Virus record (IMG/VR): IMGVR_UViG_3300009285_002916
Location: 1-23,380 of that record
DNA from: a virus
DNA length: 23,380 bases
Reading direction: 5' to 3' (one strand)
Shown here: in pieces, positions 6,077 to 12,356 of the stretch
Layout: each line of letters opens with the position of its first letter
Numbering within the stretch: the first letter of the stretch is position 1
The notes under the pieces: model-generated
Databases searched by the model: none
The model's input: only the letters and a program-made list of their open reading frames with translations
What the model was told of the DNA's origin: nothing
Translations under genes and position numbers: made by a program

Positions 6077-6246
6077 TTCCCACCTCTCTGTTGTTTGTTT
6101 CGTTTGCTGAGGACACGGACACGGTTTTCGCTGACTCCGGTTTCAACCCTCGACCCGATTCGCACAGTCACATTTCCGTAGCGGTCACAGGTAACGATCA
6201 GGGTCTCTCCGTGTTTCCTGTGCTGCCGTTTGTCTCGAAATCTCAT
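6073..6246 (-). CDS. Short basic protein, 57 aa, first gene of leftward early cluster
   Basis: 57 residues from the ATG at 6246, preceded by a purine-rich ribosome binding site (GGAGAGAGGGAC). Seen: a basic N-terminus RFRDKRQHRKHG, then alternating-strand segments ETLIVTCDRYGNVTVRIGSR and NRVRVLSKRNK. It ends in QQRGGK and its stop overlaps the next start as ATGA. No family is recognised; the small beta-rich basic character would suit a nucleic-acid-binding protein. The excellent start signal and the coupling to the next gene argue that it is real. Confidence 0.65.
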   Translation of the reverse strand: MRFRDKRQHRKHGETLIVTCDRYGNVTVRIGSRVETGVSENRVRVLSKRNKQQRGGK

Positions 6247-6298
6247 GTCCCTCTCTCCTCTCTCCTCTCTATATATAGTAATTCGGCATTTTTGCTAA
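6247..6298 (-). promoter_or_regulatory. Leftward early promoter with purine-rich leader
   Basis: On the leftward strand TTAGCA (6298-6293) and TATATA (6275-6270) are separated by 17 bases and form a sigma70-like promoter with 4/6 matches in each box. The short leader that would follow is three near-copies of GAGAGG before ATG 6246, an extended Shine-Dalgarno tract. The -35 box lies inside the inverted repeat at 6291-6312. The remainder of the gap to 6410 is the leader and presumed rightward promoter of the NlpC/P60 gene; TATGAT at 6340-6345 is a possible -10 with no good -35. Confidence 0.5.
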
Positions 6299-6312
6299 TA
6301 AACTTTAGCAAA
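6291..6312. promoter_or_regulatory. Perfect 8-bp inverted repeat, candidate operator
   Basis: TTTGCTAA, six bases (TAAACT), then TTAGCAAA: both arms match perfectly. It overlaps the proposed -35 box of the leftward early promoter and lies upstream of the rightward NlpC/P60 gene, so one bound repressor could affect both directions. The arms are AT-rich and no T-run follows in a way expected of a terminator. Confidence 0.5.
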
Positions 6313-6410
6313 TTTTATCATTATTTTATAACCTGTTAATATGATAGAGGTATCTTTGGACTTGGAAAACCGCCAGGCGAGATATAAGGTAGAGGTTGGA
6401 GATCAGAAAA

Positions 6411-6827
6411 ATGGACCAAGAAAAACTGGCTCTTATGCTCAGCTACGCCCGAGCATTCATCGGTGTCCCGTACCGCTGGGGTGGCGAGCATCCGAGTGAG
6501 GGTTTTGACTGCTCAGGTTTTGTCCAGGCGGTGCTAGCATCGGTCGGTCTCGACCCACCAGGAGATCAGACAGCTCAGACGCTCTATGTGAATCTCAAAG
6601 CGTCATTGGTTTTCAAGCCGGAACCAGGAGCGGTTCTTTTTTTCGGGAAAAAATTGGAAAAAATAACTCACGTTGCCCTTGCCATCGACGAACTGCACAT
6701 GATCGAAGCGGGTGGTGGGGATCGAACAACGAGAACACTCAAGCGAGCAATCGAACAAAAAGCGTACGTGCGGATTCGTCCCATAAAGAGCCGACACGAT
6801 CTTATTGAGTCAATCGTGATAACCTGA
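6411..6827 (+). CDS. NlpC/P60 family cysteine endopeptidase (probable lysin)
   Basis: 138 residues from the ATG at 6411, with TTGGAG 8-9 bases upstream; a TTG five codons earlier is in frame but has no better signal. Seen: VPYRWGGEHPSEGFDCSGFV with catalytic Cys 34, the KPEPGAVLFFG loop, and ITHVALAID with catalytic His 87, followed by MIEAGGGD that carries the usual third polar position of this fold. Known: these enzymes cut gamma-D-glutamyl-diamino-acid peptide bonds in peptidoglycan. There is no signal peptide, so it is either a holin-dependent endolysin or a virion lysin. It is the only rightward gene in this part of the genome and converges on the late operon, overlapping it by 18 bases. 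Confidence 0.85.
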   Translation: MDQEKLALMLSYARAFIGVPYRWGGEHPSEGFDCSGFVQAVLASVGLDPPGDQTAQTLYVNLKASLVFKPEPGAVLFFGKKLEKITHVALAIDELHMIEAGGGDRTTRTLKRAIEQKAYVRIRPIKSRHDLIESIVIT

Positions 6828-7058
6828 TTTTTTGCAGTATTTACAGATATAAATCTCATATTCTTTTTCGATACCAATTTTTTTCCATGAATGAACACAT
6901 TTTTTATCATCGTCGGCAGATATATTTTTTTTTGTATTCTGTTCTATTAACACTTTAATTTCTGATAACGTCTCTGCAATAAGACTAAGCTGCCGAAAGA
7001 CGATGTACAAATTAATGTTGTTGCTGTCTTCGCTCAATTTCAATTGCTCTTCTATCAT
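6810..7058 (-). CDS. Hypothetical protein with C-terminal zinc knuckle
   Basis: 82 residues, AAAGGT about 6 bases before the ATG. Seen: a helical N-terminal half (VFRQLSLIAETLSEIKVLIE), likely coiled coil, and a C-terminal CVHSW...ICKYCKKSGYH which could bind one zinc through Cys/His. It overlaps the preceding membrane-protein gene by 47 bases in another frame, a large overlap that argues for coupled translation. It is the last gene of the late operon, and its end overlaps the NlpC/P60 gene. Not recognised. Confidence 0.55.
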   Translation of the reverse strand: MIEEQLKLSEDSNNINLYIVFRQLSLIAETLSEIKVLIEQNTKKNISADDDKKCVHSWKKIGIEKEYEIYICKYCKKSGYHD

Positions 7059-7266
7059 CCATGACCTTTGGTTTACGCTTTGGCTTATTGGTAAACCCCA
7101 TCAAAGTAGCAACTACATTATTTGACTCTTTTTTCTTACTTCGTGAAACTCGATTCGTACCGTATAGATGTTTCATAAGCACATATGTGAACCCACACTG
7201 CATAAGAAACGACAAAAGAAAGCAAAGGGCAATAAAACAACCAATTTCCAATAAAAAATATGTCAC
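7012..7266 (-). CDS. Small single-pass membrane protein (GTG start)
   Basis: 84 residues from GTG 7266, with AAGGA 6 bases upstream, set across the stop of the GNAT-like gene. Seen: one N-terminal hydrophobic helix at about residues 4-30 (LLEIGCFIALCFLLSFLMQC), then a strongly basic soluble tail (SRSKKKES, NKPKRKPK, RRAIEIERRQQQH). The shape, a short N-terminal membrane anchor with a charged tail, would suit a pinholin, i-spanin or other lysis accessory, and an endopeptidase gene is close by. No family is recognised, so the lysis role is inference. Confidence 0.58.
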   Translation of the reverse strand: MTYFLLEIGCFIALCFLLSFLMQCGFTYVLMKHLYGTNRVSRSKKKESNNVVATLMGFTNKPKRKPKVMDDRRAIEIERRQQQH

Positions 7267-7275
7267 TACATTTCC

Positions 7276-7833
7276 TTAAGCAAGAAGTTTTAAATTCGGC
7301 GCACTGTCAATCCATGAAACATCATTTGTAGAGAAAATAGAGGTGTTATAGTATCTGCAACCATAAAGCCGCGATTCTGATTTCTTACCACAAATCTGCA
7401 TCCCCATTTCGGTAAAAAATTTATGGTTCGGGTCATCCTCTTCAAGCTCACAATAAATCCTGTGAAACCCATAGCCATTGAAAAAATATTTCATCATCAG
7501 ATCAAAGAACAATTTTCTAGTGTGTTCATTTTTGCACAAAAAGTTGAAATGTGCATTGCGGTTTGTAAAATCAATTTGAAACAAATAGCACATACCATAA
7601 ATTAAGTTTCTATCAGGCTTGGAATTTTCTTTAGAGACTGTAAACCCATCAAAAACAAATGAATGAGAAGAGTCCATCCGTCTAATTGACTCGTCTGTAT
7701 GAAATTTATGGGATAAATCATAACGCCAGGAATCATAATCTCTCAACAGAGACATGATTGCCTTTGCATCATTAGCCAATGAAAATGGCCTAAGTTGAAG
7801 AACCATTTGTGTTTCTTTTTTTTCTTTACTCAA
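7276..7833 (-). CDS. GNAT-like acetyltransferase fold protein
   Basis: 185 residues if it starts at the TTG at 7833, which overlaps the upstream stop as TTGA and has AGGAG about 9 bases before it; an ATG at 7806 is the alternative. Seen: LQLRPFSLANDAKAIMSLL at the start, IYGMCYLFQIDFTNRNAHF in the middle, RKLFFDLMMKYFFNGYGFHR with IYCELEEDDPNHKFFTEMGM, in the order of GNAT strands and helices. The acetyl-CoA loop usually reading R/Q-x-x-G-x-G/A is not evident (NEHTRKLFF instead), so binding may be altered. Such proteins occur in phage late regions; the target is unknown. Confidence 0.6.
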   Translation of the reverse strand: MSKEKKETQMVLQLRPFSLANDAKAIMSLLRDYDSWRYDLSHKFHTDESIRRMDSSHSFVFDGFTVSKENSKPDRNLIYGMCYLFQIDFTNRNAHFNFLCKNEHTRKLFFDLMMKYFFNGYGFHRIYCELEEDDPNHKFFTEMGMQICGKKSESRLYGCRYYNTSIFSTNDVSWIDSAPNLKLLA

Positions 7834-8057
7834 AACTTAGGACTCCTGTAAAAAAGCTCTGTCGGATCAAGTACCGTAATTCTTACAACAGACTGACCCT
7901 TGGTTAAATCATGCAAGAGTTGTGAAACTTCCAAAGACGGTTTTACCTTAACTTTCTTGTATTTTAAATGGTAAGCAAGAAATAAATTGAAGAACAATGA
8001 TACCAAAAGAAGTAATAAAATAAAGGATAGTACGAAAAAATGGATTTCAAATACCAT
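7830..8057 (-). CDS. Small single-pass membrane protein of the late operon
   Basis: 75 residues. Seen: a hydrophobic N-terminal helix at about residues 5-29 (VLSFILLLLLVSLFFNLFLA), a Lys-rich stretch (KYKKVKVK), then PSLEVSQLLHDLTKG and VVRITVLDPTELFYRSPKF. The C-terminal LHDL and V-x-R-I/V-x-x-x-D-P-x-x-x-F-x-R-S-P pattern looks like a conserved phage module I have seen beside tail or lysis genes, though I cannot name it. The ribosome binding site is poor, so translation may depend on the fibre gene just upstream. A holin-like or spanin-like role is possible. Confidence 0.6.
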   Translation of the reverse strand: MVFEIHFFVLSFILLLLLVSLFFNLFLAYHLKYKKVKVKPSLEVSQLLHDLTKGQSVVRITVLDPTELFYRSPKF

Positions 8058-8069
8058 ACATAGCTTATA

Positions 8070-8909
8070 TCACCTTCGGCGTCTTGCACGCAACACAGAA
8101 CCGCTTTTAAAGACAGCACTGCCAAGAGTTGTATAGGTTAGCTGTCCCACAAGATAAACCGTAGTCGTCGAGGAAATAAGTATACGTCGCATTAGACAAC
8201 TATCTCGATGTGTTCCCGTATTAGTGGTGAAAATAACTTGTAAAGATTCGGCTGTAGTTGAGTCAAAACCACCCGACGTAGTTGAAATGCCGTAATCAAT
8301 TTCGGTCAGACCTGAAATCGTACCGCCCGCAAACATCACTGACCCGTAAACATCCCAATCGCCAGCAGTAAGAGAAATAGACGTTATGTTAACATTTGAG
8401 CCAGATGCCGCAGGTGTAACGTCTCCGCCAGGGGATCCAGTTATGTACTCTCCAACATAGCCAGCAGTCGGCTCATTGGCTGCTGATGTTCCTAAAATTT
8501 CAGTTCCCGATGTGAAACCACCGATCGTTAAAATTGTTCCTGCCGCATTTGATTTTATGTACTCAGTTGTTCCACCATCGAAATAAACAGCACCGCCGTC
8601 TGTGGTGGTATTGTCAAGATAAAGCGCTCTCCATGTTTGTGTAGCATCTCCAAAATCATTCGTAGCAGCCGTTTTTGGATCAAGATCAGAAGCAAATCGT
8701 CCGGTAACCGTTATATCGTCCCCCGTAGCATTGCCAAGCGTTACAGCACCGTTAAATGTGCCTGTTCCGGCCACAGTCAAGGCTGAAATCGACAAATCCT
8801 TCGTACCGTCCGAAATACCGTCCAGTAGATCATTCAAATTCTGCATCACCTGATCGGCGTCTGCCGTGGTAGCGTTAGTAAGGGTGTAGGTTAGTGTTGG
8901 TGCGGCCAC
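8070..8909 (-). CDS. Tail fibre / receptor-binding protein candidate
   Basis: 279 residues from a GTG at 8909, with AAGGAG 5 bases upstream. Seen: an N-terminal helix ADADQVMQNLNDLLDGI, a repetitive Thr/Gly/Ala-rich beta stretch (LTVAGTGTFNGAVTLGNATG), then a C-terminal domain from about residue 160 including SLTAGDWDVYGSVMFAGGTI and TTTVYLVGQLTYTTLGSAVF, ending in RARRRR. The GDWDV block and small-residue strands are typical of trimeric phage fibre tips or jelly-roll appendages. It follows the ejection proteins and precedes the membrane-protein genes, the usual place for a podovirus fibre. The receptor cannot be predicted. Confidence 0.65.
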   Translation of the reverse strand: MAAPTLTYTLTNATTADADQVMQNLNDLLDGISDGTKDLSISALTVAGTGTFNGAVTLGNATGDDITVTGRFASDLDPKTAATNDFGDATQTWRALYLDNTTTDGGAVYFDGGTTEYIKSNAAGTILTIGGFTSGTEILGTSAANEPTAGYVGEYITGSPGGDVTPAASGSNVNITSISLTAGDWDVYGSVMFAGGTISGLTEIDYGISTTSGGFDSTTAESLQVIFTTNTGTHRDSCLMRRILISSTTTVYLVGQLTYTTLGSAVFKSGSVLRARRRR

Positions 8910-8918
8910 GTTAGCTCC

Positions 8919-10952
8919 TTACGGGTTCATTCGACGCCTCATGGCGTCTCTTTCGTTTCTCTCAAAGTCAAGGCGTGAGCCAACTTGGCTCACTTTCAAT
9001 ACTATATCAAGAGGCGTTCTTTGAGGGATCATACTTTGGGGAATAGTCTTTGGGGATAAAACCAACCCTTTTCTAGCTCTGGTTTTGAGTGCTTCTATAA
9101 ACGCCTCATTTGTAACTCCTTGATTGGTCGCTTTCAACAGTTCACGAAAAGCGTTACCGGCAGAGGTTCCCGATGAGGAAAGAACTGCTGGGCCGAATTT
9201 ATCGCCCAAATTAACAAGCTCCAAAAATTCAGTGGCTTCCGTGTCGTCCAATAGCTCGCGAAAGACATTACTTTTATTTCGTAGGCTATTTCGTACTTGA
9301 CGAAATGAAAAAGAAAAATCATCTCCACGCTTAATTATAGAGTTCAAAGCAGCACCTTTGATAATCGCCATGTCATCGGGGTTTAAAACGTCTCGCAATG
9401 ATTGAATCTTTTTGGAATCGCCTGATAAGACAAGCGAGCGAAAAACAGTCTCATCAGAAAGATTCTTGTTACCCAGGATTCGATCGAGAGGCGAAGACTC
9501 TTCTATAAATTTATGGATGATAAGATTGTTATCCTCAAGCCGTTTTGCAAGAGCCTTTCCACCCTCAACACTATCTCTTATAGTTCCAATTACACTGTTA
9601 CGAAGGCTGCCATAAAGTCCGCGTAGTTTGACAACGTCGGGCGGATCAAGGGCTAAAGTATTTGATTTTTTGAAAGCAGCGTCCCCAACGTTCATGAGAA
9701 CATCAATCGTTTGCGAAAAACGACCCTTTGTATTTTTCACGGACTCAATCGCACCCAATAGCTGTTTGGCTTGCGATTTTTGCTGAGAAGAAACACCAAG
9801 GCGTAGCCTTTTCTTGGCAAAAGAAGTCAATGACTCAAGAGTATTTTTAAGCTTGACTTTTTCTTTCGCGGAAAGCATTAACCCTGGTAGACTTTCGGAC
9901 ACCGTTCGATAGGTATCGTCCATCCCACCAAGCAAATCATCCAACGACGCATCGTAGGCTTTGCGGATGTAGGCTCCGGCCTCCGCTTCATTGAGAGGAA
10001 CACCACCAGAGATGTTTATGATTTTCTTATCAACACTTTCACGAACTGCCCTAAGACCATCTTCAAATTTATTTAGCGCTGCCTCACCTAGGACAGATTC
10101 TCTTTGTTGTCTGACAGCACGAGAAATAATTGACCTTTCCCCAAATTCAACGGACTCAGGAAGAATATTGACATCAATGCCGTTTTTCTCGGCAACCTGT
10201 TTCAATGCGGTGAAATCATCGGCGACTTTCGGGTTGAAAAGATTATTGAACGCAGTTTTTATACCCTCAGCGGTATTTTTTGCGACAGTTATGGGAACCT
10301 CTCCTGCAACCGTGCGAACTGCAAATTCCGCTCCCTTCCCAACCCCTTTGGCTGCTAAGCTAGCAGTTTTTCCCAAACCCTTTGCTGCGAGTTTGGCAGT
10401 ACCCACAACAGGGATAAAGTTTGAAACGTCACCAACAACATCAACTGCCAACCCTAACACTCGTGACGGAGATACTTCAATCTCCGTAAATTTCTTGCCA
10501 GGCTCAGCCACGCGCCTCATAATCTGCGATTCTCGATCCCTAAACCCTGGCGATAACGTCAATCCAAGAGGAAGTTTTATTTTTGTGTCCCGTGGCACAC
10601 CTGCGGCCTCGACAATTTCTTGACCACTAGGAGCCTTCTCAGGAGCTTCAGCAAACTGCGTCCCAAACGAGCGCACCGATTCTAAAAGACCGCCACCTTT
10701 CTGAAGTGTTCTAATTGCCGCACGAGTGGGAGCGCCAGTAATAGAGTCAACGGCACGCCCGAAGTCAACAACTGCTTTGATTGCTTTTTGACCAAGTGAA
10801 GGTTCATCATTTATTTTCTCGACAATTGATTGCCTGTGAAAATTTATTAAATCTTTTGTTGAAAACGATGAAAAATCATCCCGTACAGACTGTGGCTGCG
10901 TTAATGATCGGTGTTTTTCTATCAATTCCTTTGTTGATATCTCCTGCGGCAT
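8919..10952 (-). CDS. Large helical virion protein, probable ejection protein
   Basis: 677 residues, starting two bases after the stop of the preceding gene. Seen: a duplicated N-terminal motif STKELIEKHR (6-15) and STKDLINFHR (31-40); an Ala/Gly/Lys amphipathic stretch at about 186-217 with repeated AAKG-type units; then long helical regions with no enzyme motif recognised (no transglycosylase Glu motif or zinc protease motif found). Its position between the nozzle/coiled-coil genes and the fibre and its composition fit an internal (ejection) protein of a podovirus, of the kind released into the host envelope before DNA. The assignment is by context. Confidence 0.6.
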   Translation of the reverse strand: MPQEISTKELIEKHRSLTQPQSVRDDFSSFSTKDLINFHRQSIVEKINDEPSLGQKAIKAVVDFGRAVDSITGAPTRAAIRTLQKGGGLLESVRSFGTQFAEAPEKAPSGQEIVEAAGVPRDTKIKLPLGLTLSPGFRDRESQIMRRVAEPGKKFTEIEVSPSRVLGLAVDVVGDVSNFIPVVGTAKLAAKGLGKTASLAAKGVGKGAEFAVRTVAGEVPITVAKNTAEGIKTAFNNLFNPKVADDFTALKQVAEKNGIDVNILPESVEFGERSIISRAVRQQRESVLGEAALNKFEDGLRAVRESVDKKIINISGGVPLNEAEAGAYIRKAYDASLDDLLGGMDDTYRTVSESLPGLMLSAKEKVKLKNTLESLTSFAKKRLRLGVSSQQKSQAKQLLGAIESVKNTKGRFSQTIDVLMNVGDAAFKKSNTLALDPPDVVKLRGLYGSLRNSVIGTIRDSVEGGKALAKRLEDNNLIIHKFIEESSPLDRILGNKNLSDETVFRSLVLSGDSKKIQSLRDVLNPDDMAIIKGAALNSIIKRGDDFSFSFRQVRNSLRNKSNVFRELLDDTEATEFLELVNLGDKFGPAVLSSSGTSAGNAFRELLKATNQGVTNEAFIEALKTRARKGLVLSPKTIPQSMIPQRTPLDIVLKVSQVGSRLDFERNERDAMRRRMNP

Positions 10953-10953
10953 T

Positions 10954-11964
10954 CTAAGGCCCTGCCCCTAATTTCAACAGTTCGTTAAGGTATAAAATAG
11001 CGTCTCTATCACCAGACTCTGCACGAGCTTTAAGATCGGCGAACGCTGAAAGAGCCTCTTTTTGTGAAGTGTTTGGTTTTCTGACATTGAGCGACTCAAA
11101 ACCAAGATCAAGAACTACGCTAGATGGATCAATGCCACCCTCGTCGGCAAGTCTTCTGAATTCTGCATCAAGGCGTTTTTGACGCGACAAGTGAACAGTC
11201 CATAAGTCCTCGGCACGACTTACAAAATCTTCGCGCTGCTTATCCCCTAACCTCTCCCCAGTCAGAGCTTTATTGTAACTACGCCGAATCTGCTCAGGTA
11301 TTCCTGCCGTATTTTCAGCCGTTGCAAATTCACCTTCTCTAACCGTTGATCCTGGATCGAGTAGTTTGACGTAATTGAAAATCAAACTCATGTCACCAGC
11401 CGCCGACGGATCGGACGTACCTATGTCTCTAATTTTTCCAGCAGCTACAGAAACAAGCTGGGTCGTTTTTGTTTCTGGATTGGAAAGCCACTGCCTGCGA
11501 AGATCGTCTGCGATCTTGATTTTGCCAACCTTGTCAGTAGGAGCTTTAAATTTTGCTATCGCCTTTCCCGTCTTTGGGTCAACAAGTAAAGTCGTTTTCT
11601 GACCTCCTTCTTCCGTATCAATTTTTATTCCAGCCTCTTTGTCCTTTCGTACCATTAGATAAAGAGGCTTGTCGCTTCCAACTTCGCTAACTTTAAAAGA
11701 GCCAAGAGACGGAGTTTCCGAGCTTTCAAAATCCTTTGAAAACCCTAGAAGCTCAGGTTTTGTAAACTTACCTTCTCGTAGCCTTGTTCGTTCACTTTCT
11801 TTGAACTTAGTTTCCTTTGTCTCTTGCTCTCGCTTTATTTTAAAATCCTCTAGTTGAGCAATATTCGTTTTGATACCATAAATATTACTTGCGATTTGCA
11901 AGCCTTTCATGATCGTAGTCAGGGGATCATCTTTTCGCCTTGCTGGTAAAATGACCTGTGCCAT
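10954..11964 (-). CDS. Internal virion / ejection-type protein
   Basis: 336 residues; AGAGGA about 7 bases before the ATG, which shares one base with the upstream stop. Seen: a charged helical N-terminal region (about 1-66), a beta-like middle (about 85-145), and a conserved block DMSLIFNYVKLLDPGSTVRE (191-210), GEFATAENTAGIP (211-223), IRRSYNKALTGERLGDKQRE. The D-M-x-L-I-F-x-Y-x-K-x-L-D-P-G-S-x-V-R-E-G-E-F-A-T-A pattern recurs in phage internal virion proteins; a catalytic function for it is not known to me. It is one of four consecutive genes likely to form the ejection set. Confidence 0.65.
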   Translation of the reverse strand: MAQVILPARRKDDPLTTIMKGLQIASNIYGIKTNIAQLEDFKIKREQETKETKFKESERTRLREGKFTKPELLGFSKDFESSETPSLGSFKVSEVGSDKPLYLMVRKDKEAGIKIDTEEGGQKTTLLVDPKTGKAIAKFKAPTDKVGKIKIADDLRRQWLSNPETKTTQLVSVAAGKIRDIGTSDPSAAGDMSLIFNYVKLLDPGSTVREGEFATAENTAGIPEQIRRSYNKALTGERLGDKQREDFVSRAEDLWTVHLSRQKRLDAEFRRLADEGGIDPSSVVLDLGFESLNVRKPNTSQKEALSAFADLKARAESGDRDAILYLNELLKLGAGP

Positions 11965-12347
11965 TAGACTAATCCTCTCCGTTGCTCTTCAAGATACCTC
12001 GCTCTCATGATTGCAGGAGCATATTCCTGCCGCAAATCTTCAGGAAGATACGTCAAATTCTGCTCAGCGGATTTCAATGTCGCCAGATTATCTTGAGCAA
12101 TCTGCTGTTGTCGTCTCATGAGAGCCGTTGATTTTGATTCACTGCCGCCAGCCCTAGGTGTTTCCTTGGGCGGTTCGACGATATTTCCGACCATCCCACC
12201 AAGAGAACTGCCACCTGCTGCGCCAGCGATCGCACCAGGAGTGCCACCCGCTGCACCACCTGCAATTCCACCCGCGATGCCTCCACCTATTTCCAAAAGT
12301 TCTGCTAATTTGCTGCGCTTTGGCGGTGGCCTATAAACGTCTGCCAT
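11964..12347 (-). CDS. Glycine-zipper internal virion protein
   Basis: 127 residues, AAGGGG before the ATG. Seen: a basic, Pro-rich start (YRPPPKRSK), then a long run of small residues at about 20-57 with G-x-x-x-G and G-G-x-x-G-G spacing, the pattern of membrane-inserting glycine zippers, followed by a polar helical tail (RRQQQIAQDNLATLKSAEQN, YLPEDLRQEYAPAIMRARYL). Between the coiled-coil and ejection-type proteins this suggests a small component that enters the host membrane during DNA delivery. Function is inferred from composition and position. Confidence 0.65.
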   Translation of the reverse strand: MADVYRPPPKRSKLAELLEIGGGIAGGIAGGAAGGTPGAIAGAAGGSSLGGMVGNIVEPPKETPRAGGSESKSTALMRRQQQIAQDNLATLKSAEQNLTYLPEDLRQEYAPAIMRARYLEEQRRGLV

Positions 12348-12356
12348 AAAAACCCC

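Noticed and set aside
6828-6860. T-rich stretch after the NlpC/P60 gene as a rho-independent terminator
   Set aside because: A run of six T is present but no convincing hairpin precedes it, so no terminator is called.
6810-7266. The overlapping 84- and 82-aa genes as a nested i-spanin/o-spanin pair
   Set aside because: The inner gene has no lipobox or signal peptide; its C-terminal Cys/His set looks like zinc binding, so the o-spanin half is not supported.
9991-10623. A 210-codon open frame on the rightward strand
   Set aside because: It is fully antisense to the 677-aa virion gene, which has the better gene signals and context. Serine- and threonine-rich low-complexity content is what antisense frames usually give.
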